64,000 nt of DNA from Apoderus coryli (Eukaryota > Arthropoda > Insecta > Coleoptera > Attelabidae): NCBI GenBank assembly GCA_911728435.2, contig OU452203.1, positions 15,025,651 to 15,089,650 on the forward strand. The letters are read 5' to 3'. Both the position numbers and the translations under genes were made by a program. The notes under the pieces are model-generated. The model was given only the letters and a program-made list of their open reading frames with translations. It had not been told where the DNA came from and did not search any database. Of the stretch, positions 33,911-47,800 are shown one piece after another. Each line of letters opens with the position of its first letter. Position 1 is the first letter of the stretch.

Positions 33911-36900
33911 TATAAACTACTACTTTTACAAAAATTCGTTTTTCCTTTTTTGTTGTTTGTTGTTTACATGCATTAAAGTTAAACTAACTAACTTGACGCA
34001 GGATTTATACAGAAGCATTATGTCTATAGATCAGGACATACTTCATTGATACTGTTGAATAAGGGGTTTTCATACCTACAGATTTATTGCAAAAAAAAAC
34101 TCAACTATTTTGATACTATATATGTTACAAGTTTGAAAACTAATTGATAGATTTCATCGTGTTTTTAGGTAGGTACAGAAACTGGTTTCGTATAGATATT
34201 TAAGTACAAAATGTTTATTGGGGACAAACTGCAAAATAAAATACTGCGGAAATTTATATTTCAAATAATTTACACAGTAATAATCATTCACAAAATTAGG
34301 TAAATTAAGCGATTGGAACATGTAGTTAGGCCAATTTGTTTTGCAACGACATTTTTTATCCTGATAATCATTAACGAACTTTGACTGTTACAACAATATA
34401 CAATTTCGCTCAGTGTAAAATGATTTTAATTTTAAACTTGCTTTTCACAGAAATAACTACAATTACGTACTGTTTGTAATTATTGAAGTGGTCCAGGTTT
34501 GAAAAAATGTTGTTTGTTATTTTTTTAATGCAGAATAGCTGTGTGGACAGGACTCAATCCATATATAGAAAATATAGGATACGCCAACGGGAGGTCCCAA
34601 AGCCAATCATAATAATTTCATACCGGCCATTTACACAGCACACAACACTATTTATTAATATCTTGTCAGCTAATCTAAATTGTAAATTTTTGATAGCCAT
34701 AGCACCACCAAGAGCAATAACTATGCTAATTTCACAACAATCTATTTACATACTGCACGTTGCGTGTTCAAAAATACTTTTTTTTTTCTTCTTTTTTTTA
34801 TTTTACTTTTGTCAAGTTGTACTAAAGTAATCCGATATTTTTTTCTACAACCTATGAACATCGAACATATTATATACGTACGGTGCTATGAACTGCCACA
34901 GACATATCCTTCTTAGCACTTTTAATTCTGATTTATTCCTGCTTATATTGTTTATTTTTTGGTGATAAATAAAATAAAAACTGTAATATATAATATAATG
35001 AAATTTTGTAAATCAAACTAAAGTATGCAATTGTTAAATTTCAGAATTTTCCATGTAAACCTGAAGAAGTTACCAATGAGTAAGGAAACGTTGTTTTTCT
35101 GTTTTTTTGACGGAAAAAATAAAAATTATATTTTTATTTTGAAATAATGTGTATTGTTAAAAACAAATTTTATAAGTATACGTTATATTTATATTTAGTA
35201 TTTATAATATATTATTTCCCAAAGATTTTACAGGTTCACAAAAAAGTAGTTTTTACTGTTGACCAGACCAACTTTTTCCTACGTACTTTTCAATGCTGAA
35301 TCCGAATCTACAGTCAAAATATAGTCTTCAGCAACCATTTTTTATTAAAATTTAATTCTACATCTTCGAAAAAGTTCATCAGCGTTGCAAATAATACTTC
35401 GATTCAGGGGTGTTCGAGTTGCTGATCATGAAGGTGATGCAGCGAGTGGGGTTAATTAATCAAAAATCTCTGAAAATTTCATCATCATTTTAAATTGGTT
35501 TTTGATTACGCACACTTTTCTATTTTTGCGTCCCCTTTTTGATGTTGCTTCTCACACCTTAGTTTATATTTATACCGATTTTCAAATATAACGAAAAATC
35601 GGCCCTATTGCATGTCCCATCGACCCTCCTGGGTTCCCGGAATTTAGATCTGACCTGAGATTCATAATCAGCGACTCCGATCTCCCCTTAGGTCATATTT
35701 GTACCGATTTAATTTCTTTTAATTTAATTATATTTAACGAAGTTTAGAATGAAATCTGGTTTTTCTGATGCGATAGCCTTTTTTAAAGCCGTAATGTTAA
35801 AATTCCGTGAAAAAATAGTTAAACCATAGTTTTCGATGTATTTTGATTCTTAGAATTCAATTATGAAGTCAAAATAATATCAATCCGTACCTTATTCTGT
35901 TCAATATAGTCTAATTATTAGTCACATGCAAAAAATAAAATAAAAGTCGATATTTCTATTTGGCAGATATTTTACAAGAACCATAACGCGTATCACAGTC
36001 TGAAACGGAACTTTCCTAAAGCTGTTTCTATGAATAGTTTTGCGAAAAATATTTAGAATTATTCTACATCTTGATCATAAAATTTAAAAAATTACAAAAA
36101 TCACTTACACCTGATACTCCTTTCTTTGTTTAACATCCTGAATACCATACCATCACGACCAATAACCAAGCTTTACATAGTTCCAAGCACCAAATTGTTC
36201 ACTATTTAGGTTTAAAAACTGAGTAGCCCGATAGTATTAGAAACCATATAACCGATTTTTTTAGTATGCACATCACTGTTATGACGATGATTGAAAATTA
36301 ATTAAATATGTGCAAAAAACAAAATTTAATTATATCCACTTCTATCACTATCACAGTTTAAGACGTCTGTACAGTTCACGGAAAGATTGTGTACTGAATA
36401 AAATAATATTATATTTTAAGCACAAAAAATCATAAAATGTTTACTTATATTATGCCGAAAAATCGATATATCGCCGCGCCGTGCACAAAGAAATACATAT
36501 AAAAACGTATATAATAGTTTTAGAATAATATTTTAAAATATTGCAGATAAGAAAAGAGAAAAAAAACTAAGAATGTAAACAACTGAATATTATTTAGAGT
36601 TTTATTTTATATATCAGTCAAAATTTGACTTGTTTCTTAGAGGAAATTTCCGAAATAATTTTAGAATTGAACGACTAATCGTTTGAGAACATTGAAGGAC
36701 ACTGATTCGAAATTACTGATTTAAAACGTTGGGAAAACCCTATCCATGTTTAAAGTTTAATTATTATTGAGCGTGCCCTTCTCCAGTGTGACCTAAAATC
36801 TTTAAGTCAAAAACCTACCTTTTCTCATATATACATATACATGGTCAATCAAGTATTATCAAAGAATTTATTACTGACTGTGTGTCTATTTTCGCTAATC

Positions 36901-39717
36901 TATGTGAAAGAACGACGAAAAATTCTTTCCTGTCCGGCGTTGATTTCATTGACTGTTTTTCCCGGTTATGGTTCGTGTGCTTTTATTGAAGAAAAATGAA
37001 TATATCTAAATATTTCTTGGAACTCAAGAAATTATCTTTTTTTCATGCTCTTCAGTATGCGTTCATGCTCATCTCCTCAGAATACCATCAGCAAGCTCCA
37101 GAATATGATTGGACAAGCTCGAAAATGTTTTTAACACTTTAGTAGGAATATCATCAACCAAAGAAGATAAACAATTCTACTTCATGATTAATGCACATAC
37201 GAATTAAATCATATAAATTCAAAATGCAAAAATATACCTGCACTATAAATATAAAGTTACCTATTCGGATGTTTGATGGTTTATTTATTTTACAATATGT
37301 CTGTGGTGACAATAAAAAATCAGCATGCCATTCCAGTTGATTTCCTATTGACTATAGTACCTTTTTGGTGTTTATTTGTTTTTTTTATTATTCGCAATTC
37401 ATTTTACGTGACCACGAAAATCCCATTTGATTAAAATATGAATTTTTCTGTATCCAGTTACAAAAATTGCGTTATTGTAAAAAATAATAGGTGTCACATA
37501 AAACCCAATATTTCCGACATGTTGTATGTATGCACATAATATAAAGGGTGTTGAGGTTTGCCGTGTCAACAGAGATAAACATTATATACGAGGATGCGGT
37601 GAAAAATTTTCGACCCTGATGCGAAACCAGTATACTGGCCTAGCGTGAATAGGCTCATGCCTTCTTCAGGTAGTTCTGTTTCGAAAGCCCAACAGGACCT
37701 CAAAGTCAAAAGAAAGCCATTGATTCAACACCGACAAATTTTCATTTTCTTCAACAGACAAACAATGGGTTTTGAAATTTTGGAAGGAAGAATTTCTGCT
37801 AACGCTCGTTAAATCATAGCTATCCAAACACTGTTTCAATTTCGAATTTGTCACTCTACCAGCGAGATCCCAGAAATTTTTGCGAAGATTGTTAACTGTG
37901 GAAAAAGATTGGGTTTACCGAATCTAACATATTCTAACATATTTACTACTTTTAGTTCCTAGCGACTATAATGTTTATTTAATCGTATGAGTTGGAGTTA
38001 TAATGTTGAGCAAATCTAGACTGATCACATTAGTACAGTTTTTTAATGTCTGCAAAGTGTAAACGAAATTAAAAAAATGATCGCCTGCAAAATTTTTGGC
38101 GCTCGTACTAAGTGGTAATTAATCTCAATGAAGTCAGGTTTCATATCTAGTCATTTTAATTCGCACTGCACTTTACTTATTGAAAGTAGATGACGTATTA
38201 TATGCCTTTCATTTACATCACATATCTTTGCACAGCGAATCCAGGGTTTGGCTATCACACACTGAACAAGCATCACTGTCGTAGATCGAAACATCTGTCT
38301 GGTAAAAGTATAGTGATAGAAAAACTCGATTCGCCCGAGTGAAATGTTTTCTTTATTTGTGTAAGATCGCAAGTATTGATTAACGATTAATACGACGTGA
38401 GGTCATGACCGAGTAATGTACGTATAACTTTTATTAATTAATTAAAGGATATATGTAATACATTAAAGTGTGAAAAAAGCGGCACCAGTCGGAGAGAAAA
38501 ACCTCCAGCAAGGTGTCGAACAATGGATAATACGCGTGGGACATTGTAGCGATAGATATGACGTATTAGTATAAGAATCGACTTTTTCTCGATCCTCCAG
38601 CTTGTAACAACCAAATCTTGAGTAAGTTCTTTTAAACGAAAAATAAATACATTTTTTAGTAGCTGTATAATTTTGATCCTATTGGAGTTTTGTTGTGGTA
38701 CTTATTCTTACAATATATTGCTATTATTTTACATATGATGGTCACCAAAAGAAAATTTAAATTGTCCGTTTACAAGTATCACAAAATCTTCGTGATTTAG
38801 CTTCGTAAACAAGTGACAGAGTGTTATTAGACAGTGCTTCCCAGTTTATTGTTACCTATACTTAGAAAACTACAGAAAATTACAGTAGCCAAACAATGAA
38901 AATTCAAATGTAAAATACTAATTATAAAATTAAATGATTAAATTAATGTCATTAATTCAACAAAAAAGAGAATTTCGAAAATTCATATTTTTTGACAATA
39001 ATTGATTTAAAAACAACTGAATACAGGTTTGTATATAAAATTCAAAAAAAAATTAAAAACACTAATGCCATTAAATGGAAAAAATAAATACATGGACAGT
39101 GTTACACAATACAGTGTCGACACACAAAAATTTAAAAATCAAGTTATATATGCCAGGTCATCGCTTGAAGCGTTTTCTTCGTTTTGTAATAGAAATTTAA
39201 GTGATTTAGTTATTGTGTTGGGATAAATTCCTAATTTTAAATCATTTTAACACACAAAGATATTTAAGTAATTTTGTAACAAAATGCTAAGTTACTTGAC
39301 GTATTTTTATAAGACTTTTGGCGCTATGTCATTGAAGTTAAACATGTCATGAGGGTTAATATGTTATTGCAAAAAGAATTTTTCTCAATTTGAAAGCATA
39401 TAATTCAGAAAAAATAGTTGAACCATTGGTTTTGAAGTCTTCTAAAATGTCAGACGAGATTCTACTACGCAGGTAAGCATATATTTTCTTGTACATTGCT
39501 ATTTGTCCTATTTTTAAAGTAAGGTTATGGCTTCATATTTTTGTATCCGTCTTTCAGAAATAATATATATTATTCTGCTATAATTTTATGCTCTATCCAG
39601 TTGAGAAATCAGTTATGGTTCTTGCGAAGTAGATTTTAATTCAAACAATTTATCTAAAAATCATATTTTAACTTATTATTTGACTCGTGGTAATTCGCAC
39701 AATAGATGTGAATCAAG
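33911..39717. other. Long AT-rich stretch with scattered repeat remnants
   Basis: No gene recognised. A GC-richer patch at 35550-35715 has two CCTTAG..ATATTT.TACCGATTT copies about 130 bp apart. A perfect palindrome CCAGTATACTGG lies at 37627-37638. The TCGAAAC..TGTCTGGTAAAAG block recurs at 38287. Confidence 0.4.
35056..35100 (+). ncRNA. Decayed hammerhead-like motif
   Basis: CUGAAGA (35061-35067), a weak UUAC/GUAA stem with loop CAAUGA, GAAAC (35085-35089) and GUU. Same layout as 23350-23390. Confidence 0.35.
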
Positions 39718-39784
39718 TGTAACCTAGCGAGTGGCGTGTGGGCTTTGTAATCGGAAGGTAGTGGGTTCGGTCCCTGCTCTTGCA
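39718..39784 (+). repeat. tRNA-like / SINE head with Pol III A and B boxes
   Basis: TAGCGAGTGGC fits an A box and GGTTCGGTCCC a B box at tRNA-like spacing. The ends TGTAACC and TCTTGCA pair over five positions like an acceptor stem, and GTGGG/CCTGC pairs like a T stem with wobbles. At 67 nt with a poorly paired anticodon stem it is not a working tRNA. A decayed tRNA-derived SINE or tRNA pseudogene is most likely. Confidence 0.5.
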
Positions 39785-40699
39785 ATTTTTTTTGAATAAT
39801 TATGAAATAGATTAACAAGAAATTAAATTGTGTTTAATATAAAAACACACCAATTACAAACAATTTGATATAGCAGTAGCAAAAATACTAGTTAAACTGC
39901 AAACACCAAACAACATTACGTTTACAATTCTAGGAATGCAATAAACTGCCCTCTAACTTCATAAATATATAGGCAAGGGTAAAAGGATGTCTAACAAATT
40001 TTCAACCCTTTAGCTTCCGCTTACGTGGTCACGTGTCTGTCCGGTTGGTTGAGGTTGTATATGTATATATAGATATTTCACAAGAACATAGATCTAGAAG
40101 GCATGTGAGAAAGTTGACGTAAATGTAGTTTGCGAAGATAAATATCAAAATGTTTGAAGGTAAAATATCTTTTAAAACAAGTCGTGTCAGGTAAATTGTT
40201 TCAATACAAATACCTACTCCATTTCTCGTGTTATGACATATTTAGAATGTTCTTAGCAAATAGCTTATTTTGCATACGAAATATTAAATGCGGATGTAAA
40301 AAAATTGATAAAATTGTATGTTGCAGTTCTTTTAAATTGCCTGATTGCGTGCTGTTATTTGAAATATACACACTCCGAGTTAAAAATACAACATTATTCC
40401 CTGTTTGAATTGATTGTAGCATTATTATAATTAAGCCATTTTTTAGATAATTATTCTGAATTAATTTGTCACATTTATATATTTTAAAGCCAATAATATT
40501 GTCGACCATGGCAGATGCTTGTTTAGAATTTATAGTATTTAAGGTTACTACAGCAGGCGCGGTTTTCTCAAAAATACTGCATTCTCTATGTTAATATTAC
40601 AGTAAACCTCTTTAGGCCCACTCTGTGTAATTTATATAAAATATGAAAAAAATTAATAAATTCGTTAACATTTTTTGAATGTTCGATTCCTAAAAACCT
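39785..40699. other. Non-coding stretch
   Basis: Nothing recognised; it adjoins the 3' end of the minus-strand non-LTR copy. Confidence 0.35.
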
Positions 40700-41640
40700 A
40701 TATAATAAATAAATAATGCCTTTATTGCCCAACAGTTTAAAAAACCATTTACAGAGCAACAATACAATAATGTAAAAACACAACGAAAAATACAATCTGT
40801 AATAAAAAATGAAAACGAGAAATACTAATTAGTCTCTATAGTGATATAGTGCGGATAATACATACTTAAGTATTAACTAATCAACTAACACCAATGGTAA
40901 TAATAATTCCACTGACATCAATTAAAGCATACCACTCTCAACTCACAATATAGAAATACATAAAATATTCTGTTAACATAACAATTACTCTTATCAAATA
41001 ATAATAATACAACTAATACAAGCTCGCGATTAATGAAGGGGTAATCAGTCTAAAAATAGTTCCAATTGAGTCGTAATAAATATCACACAAATGACTTAAA
41101 CTATTTAAGTTATCACACATATTAAAAACTGGTGACTTCATGAACATGTTAGTCTCCATTGGGGTCCAAAAAGTTTGCTCAACAGTTCAGGAGAGTCAAT
41201 ATTTCCGTTCACTAGTTTGTGTAAGAAGGAGATACACGCCAATTTTCTGCGAACTTCCAAGCTAAGAATATCGAATCTAGTTGTTAGTATGGTATAAGGT
41301 GTACCCTGCAATGGATAAATACCATCCTCCTTACATGCAAGAAATTTTAGGAGCTTGCGCTGAACTTTTTCTATCAGTTTGTAGCACATATAATACTATA
41401 GAACAATATTCTAATTTGGAACGTACGTAAGAGTAAAATAGCAACTTCAAGGCATCTAACCTTGCAAAAGATTTACAAGTTCTAACTAGAAAACCATACT
41501 TCCTCAAAGCCTCACCGACCTTAGAGTTAATGTGATATGAAAATGAAAAATTTGCGTAAAAAATGACTCCCATATCCTTAATTGTATCACAATGTTACAG
41601 AACAACAACATCTAATGATAACAACACTTTCCATTTAATT
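40700..41640 (-). mobile_element. 5'-truncated non-LTR retrotransposon, RT C-terminal part
   Basis: Two minus-strand frames overlap at 41331-41573 and 41138-41389. The first, GVIFYANFSFSYHINSK and RKYGFLVRTCKSFARLDALK, is the RT thumb; the second, KVQRKLLKFLACK and FLHKLVNGNIDSPELL, is the usual C-terminal region of insect Jockey/CR1-like ORF2. A single frameshift near 41390 separates them. The 3' UTR ends with AATAAAGGC and an ATTT-type tail at about 40703-40722. RT motifs A to C are absent. Inactive. Confidence 0.8.
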
Positions 41641-43645
41641 AATAAATTATTTTGTGCACGAAGAAAAATAAAGGGAAGACAACAAACACCACAAAACTCT
41701 AGTAGAGCTAAAATCATACGTCTGCCCATCGCAGTCTGTGACCAAGTTGAGAGCAACAATATTAAGTTATATTACCTAGTGAAATTGAAAGCAAATATAA
41801 AAAAATCAGTTTATATAGAAGACAACATCATATATTTCCTAAACTCACATACTTTTATATATTTCGGGAAGTCTGTTATACAATGCGTATAAATGCTATA
41901 TCCACGTACAATATCTCCGAAAGACATCCTATGAGAAGATGGTGAAATCAAACCCATATACTTTATGTTTCAAGTATGCACATCGGTCTTGAACTTAATC
42001 TTTTCATATCGATACCGCCACAGCTCGAACAAATGAGTTTAAGAAAAAATACTAATAGAATGCAGTATTCGCCTTCTGTTCATATTTAGCCAGTTAGTAG
42101 ATTTTAATTTGAATGACACGAGCAAAAAAGAGTAATAAAAGAGTATTACTGCATCAGAAACAAACAAATATAATAATTAAATTAAATATGAGTTGATTGA
42201 ATAAAAAATGCTTGAAAAAAAAAACAAACAAGAATAAAAACATAACTAACAGAGAAGGACTAAAAACAAAAACAGGGTAATATAAAGCTTACACAAGGTT
42301 ACCTTCATTCATTCATATATGAATGCCATTAACAAGAGTTTAAAATTAAAATTTCCAAAGTAAATAAATTAATTAGACAATGATACATGGAAAAACTGTG
42401 TGGTGGCTCACATTATTAGAAAGGAAAATTAATATTGTCATTCAGTTAATATTGCACCAATTCTTATTCAACCCGGCGCCGATGATAGTCATTCCGGTTT
42501 TAGTTCTGATGAATTATGTATGTAGGTAATATTTATATTTAAATGAGCTGAGTTTTGTTTAAAATCCGTATTTTCATAATTTAATGAACCAATAAAAGTT
42601 GTAACAATTTTTTGCCTCGATTTTAAAGTTCTATAACTCAACTCTCATAATTTAATGAACCAATAAAACGTCTAATAATTTTTCGCTTCGATTTTAAATT
42701 TTCAACAACTTAACCAAATTTACGTTTAACCCTTAAATTTCGTTTATGTAAACGGAAAATAGAGAAATATAGGAAGAAAAAAATACATCATTAACATTAT
42801 TTCTTTTTAACACATATCCCATCATTCATTTTCCATGAAAAAAATCGTATGTACGTTACGAATATACTGACTTATTATTATAATACCTGACTTTAGAAAT
42901 ACTATACTCAGTAGCACATATTTTATTCTGTGCCGTGTAAAATTTTCAGGTTAGTATTAATAATTGTAATTCGCCAAACCACATACGAGTTGAGGGCCCG
43001 CAAAACATCCTACCTCAATTCAAATAATAAATATTTAAATCAGATAAACTAACAAAACTTTGTATTTAGTGGAACACGTATATTTTCAATGAAAGAACAA
43101 CTCCATAAAATCCTTTTACTCCCAAAAACATTCACAAAACAGTTTGTGTTTTACAACAGACAAAAACAAAATCCTCGTTAGTGAAGCTATTAAAATTAAC
43201 TCGATGAGCTTTTGATGAAGCATTTGAAAATCAACTCCAACTATGTCTCTTTGAATGTAGAGTTAATTATCCATTCTTTCAGCAGAAAACCTGTTGGTCG
43301 AACTAATAAAATTCTATGCCATACTATTCAGAACATCTATAATTTTAAATGTAAAAATACATTGAGTGGACCGGACCTTTGGAAATTAATTCTATTCATA
43401 TTTAAATGGATATCATAACGAAATACTTTCAATCGAAAAATGCTTGGTTATTAATGAATATTTCAACAATATACAGGGAGGCCGGTACGTACAATATGGA
43501 ATATTCTTGGAAGAATATAGGGGAGGTTAGCGCTAACCCTAATATTTCCTATAATCGATGAGTAGCACCTTTGACGTAGAATATTACTGGAAAACATGTT
43601 TTACTATACTTCGCCAAAACACTTCCGCGTTTCGCTAACCGTTAA
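41641..43645. other. Non-coding stretch with small repeats
   Basis: Contains the tandem repeat at 42575 and the palindrome at 43525; no gene recognised. Confidence 0.35.
42575..42716. repeat. Two-copy tandem repeat, 71-bp period
   Basis: CATAATTTAATGAACCAATA starts each copy (42575 and 42646), followed in both by TCGATTTTAAA. Confidence 0.75.
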
Positions 43646-44796
43646 CACGTTCACTGCGGACGTCATACTAGTTGTGACCCCCCGAGGCTAATGTTTGTTT
43701 TTTTTTCGAATGTTTTTTTAAAGTTACCACACCAAGCAGTGGGTTTTGACAAAAAATTTAGGAATTAAAAACGCCATGACGTGCAAACGCTTCTTCAGCA
43801 ATACGCATTGAATATTTCAATATAATGCTCATGACGCACTTTCGCGTCACATGTGATGTTACTTTATAAGGAAATATAGTGGCTTCAAACATAACTAAAG
43901 TATAAGATATAAATTAAAGATACTTTATTTGGATTGGATGTCCAAAAAACGAATGAAAATCAATAATTTATGCGCTAAATGATAGCTATTATAATAGTTA
44001 TCCATGAACACATGGTCTATTTTGACAACTTTTTTAACAGTGTTCTGTTACTTGAAGATCTGAAAAAAGATAATATTCATGCTTGTGATACAGTAAATGC
44101 CAACAGAAAAATGCTCCCGATTTTTAAGAGTGACAGAAATTTGAAAAGGAGAATCTGAAATTTTTAACTCAAATCCTGAATTGCTAGCAATAAAATGGCG
44201 CGACAAGCGAATTTCCACGATCCGAAATGGTGGCACCGGATCTTTTTTTTATCTTGTTGATGTCGCAACCGTAAATGCACATGTATGATACAAAGAATCA
44301 AAATTACCTAAAATGACTATGAAACAGTTTAGAAGAGAAGTCATCACCTTTTTAACAGACAAAACTAAAATTAAAAGAAGAACTTTACTAACTACTTCAA
44401 GTTCCATTGTTATAAAAAACAAAAACCTTATAATCCGTCAGAAATACGCACAAGCGCAAGTGCACACCAACCAAAAAGGGATACCAGACGTCGCTGTGCC
44501 CTCTGTAGCACATCACAAGAACAGACTGGATAATATGTTCTGTATGCAACGTTCACCTTTGCCTCGGAAAAAATAAAAGTTGTTTTCAAAGTTACCACCA
44601 GCAAAATGTGCAGTGGTACAAAAATTAAACCTGTTTTTTTTCGAAAATTTAAGAACAAATATTTTTTTTGTGAGTTTTTATATCTTAAGTTGACCTTCTT
44701 TGTTTATTTGTAGTTAAAAAATAAGAATAAATGATTTTTTAGTTCTTGCCCCTCTAGGACGACTTTTTTTCCATAAATATCTTGCCCTTGAACGGG
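43646..44796 (+). mobile_element. piggyBac-like element, deleted, with TTAA target duplication
   Basis: Bounded by TTAA at 43642-43645 and 44797-44800. Inverted ends CACGTTCACTGCGGA and (reverse complement) CCCGTTCAAGGGCAA agree at the outer positions. The internal gene reads, with frame changes: LLLEDLKKDNIHAC, TVNANRKMLPIFKSDRNLKR, a KWWHR segment, VDVATVNAHV, KMTMKQFRREVITFLTDK, and a C-terminal Cys-rich domain with RRCALCSTSQ, CSVCNVHLC and KSCFQSYH. That Cys-rich domain and the TTAA target are hallmarks of piggyBac. The N-terminal half and the segment carrying the last catalytic Asp are deleted, so it cannot move itself. Confidence 0.8.
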
Positions 44797-44800
44797 TTAA

Positions 44801-47800
44801 GTAAATTTTGAGCCTCGGTGAACATTAGACAAGAATAATGATATGAATATTCCAACGTGATTTGATTATGTGCGATATAATAATTTTTCACAAGATGGAT
44901 AAAAATTTATAATATTTGAAGTAACACAAAATATAATTCGAAATTCTGCTATTGTTTAAATTAAAAAAAGTGAAACGTGTCTAATTCACGCTGTTCCATT
45001 TCATTTTTGTACTTTTTATTTCATTTAATGCCTGGGATAAGCTGGTGTAAACTCTGTTTAACGACTGGTTTTTTTTATTCATCCTAACATAATAAACTTA
45101 GACGATAAGCAAATTTCATTACACACTGTCTACAACTTAAATTTTCTTGCAGTTTTTGCTAGATTAAGCTTGAAACAATACCTGCTTTGTATGAACGGAT
45201 ACCAGAGCATATTTAGTTTTTGCAGCAACAATTTTCTAAAAGTAATTCTTACAAAAGTATTGCACTTTCATTACAAAGTATATGAGAGGTTTACGATTAA
45301 TCCAAAAATTAAGCAAAAATATTTTCAATAAATGGCTCAGTTAAATTTCGTCTCCCCAGAAAGCAACAAATCAGATACCTATCAAAATGCTGCAAATTCA
45401 GATTTTATTTTACACTATAACGGATTAATGTCAAACGAATAACGAGAAGTTCTTCAAGGTTTCACCAAAGGGTTACTTTTATTATTATAGTGTTTGATAA
45501 TATACTGTTTTTGTTGAAATGACTCTGAACTTCTCTAGAGTATGTTTTATATATTGTGGTGGACTTAAAGGATAAATTCTTAACCAGATCTAACAATATT
45601 ACTATAGATATAACATTTTATCTAACCGTAGATAGTTTTCTGACTTTAAGGGCTTGACCTACGTGTGTTTTGCTAAAATAACAAATGGGAGTTAGCCAAA
45701 CTCTCAATGTACAAAGTATGTTTTGATTAACCATTTAAAAATGTAGCTGGTCCATTTAAAGAGTATAATAAAATATGCCAACAACCCGATAATAGATACG
45801 GAAAATGGGAAATAAACGGTGAAATTATATAGAGCTACTAATTTAGATTCATGGGGTCATCACTATTGTCAATGCACCGTAAATTTACATAACTCTCTAT
45901 TAATTGGTTTATATTCAAATTTCAGTTAGACAAAGATTACATGTTGGCCGATTATCATTCAATGAAACACAGGTGTGCAAAAGTATGGAGTAGACTCTTC
46001 ACAATTAGTTTTAAAACGTGTCAGGAATTGTTTCATTGATAAATAAATTGAGTTTATCTCGCTGATTTTGATGTTTTCTAGGCTTGTGAGAGTTAAAAGT
46101 TTTGTAATAGCGAAAAACAAAATCCAGGATATCCATTGGTATATCTTTAAAACAGAAATGATCCTCAATGTGGTCAGATCTAGTGGTCTAAGAATTGGGA
46201 GTCAGAATGATGTGGCAGTAATAGAGTATTCATCCCATCGCACCCAGTTTACGTACAGAATATTTGTTTTTTTTTGTAACCTTCTGGACTATTCTAGAAA
46301 AGCAAGACATATTTACATACGTACGCGGTCTGCTAAAGATATTGTTTCAGTTGCAACTCCCAGTAAGTATCAAGGAGAATAATGAAAAATTAAAGGCAAC
46401 AACTCTCAAAAGCCTTTATGATACACACATAACTTTTATCTTTTGAATCATGTACTTTTTAGTTTAATACAAGAAAGAATGCTGTATAGGTATTATAGTG
46501 TTCTATTATAACGTTCATCGTTTTGAAACTATTTTTCTATTAAATTTCGGTAGGTACTGAAACAACAACAAATACTGTACCATTTTAATTTCCGCGCTAA
46601 ACAAAATTTGAAATAAAAATGGATATAACCATTTTGAAGTTCCCTGAGACGATTAAGATCATTTCCAGATGGAAGTGTGTCTCTGCGTGTGTGTATGTGT
46701 GTTTGTATATATTCTTCCACGATAGCGCACAAACGCTTTATCGAATTGAGCTAAATTTTGGTATATGAGTTTGGGGGAGTCCCAGAATGAACCCAATAGT
46801 TTTTGGTTCAGATCGCTTAAACCCTGTGATAGAGGTGGACACAACCGCTAAATTTTCAAATAACAGTAGGGGTCGAGTGATACATTATTTTAAAGCATTT
46901 TTGATCTGCTTTACGGCGGTATGTCACTTTTGGTATTTACCCCTATAATTCTCGAGAAAATTGCGTTACCTTATCTTATTACAATTAAAATACAACAAAT
47001 CGTCTAGAACTCAAACTTACCAAATATACTGTTTCATAGATTGTCACAAGAAGGTTGTGGTAACTCATAGAATATGTCATAATTAAGAATATCCCCACCA
47101 CTAACTTTCCTTACTACCATTCCGCGAAATTCTTAAATAAAAGTACTGTTTTAAGAAACCAAAATACTCTCTTTGTTCCATGCACCTATTTACGTATATT
47201 TCAGTTCATCATTATATGACAACAGTTTTGTCTCATTAAAAGCCGTCAACTTTGTGCTATCATCAGGTTTTGCATAGTGTCTAATAGAGCAAAAAAAAAT
47301 TCCGTAAGTAGAATAGCGCTGAAATAAGAGTCTATACAGATTAGAATCCCGGAATATATAATTTCAGATCGTTGGTTGATAATGAAAGAGATTATCGCAA
47401 CCTGAGTTTGAGGTGAGTGTAAAAGAAAATGCTCAGTTTTAATACTGGCGACTAAAAAGCATGAAGTCACCTACACGTAAACCTCTTACAATTCAGCTAA
47501 GCGAGTAGTCCAAGTTCTTTCTGAGATTGAAACTTCACCTTAAAAGACATTACTTTTGACACACTGAAAAAGATACACGCATAAATGGATTATAATTAAA
47601 GCCCAGCTCCTAAAAATTTCCTATAAAATTGATCACTACCTACTAGTATAATTACTCATGAATTTTTATACGTTTTATATAAAACTTTGTTAACTATAAT
47701 ATACTTTACGCTTCCACTCACACCACAGAATTATCAAGAGTTCCGTAATGAAGATTAAGTTAATTAACTTTCATTCATCCATTTTTTCTCTACTTTCTAT

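Noticed and set aside
46068..46382. 104-codon open frame
   Set aside because: No known motif, length compatible with chance in this composition.
47246..47275. CTGATGATAGCACAAAG on the minus strand, like the start of the ribozyme-like motifs
   Set aside because: GAAAC is missing, so it cannot be called.
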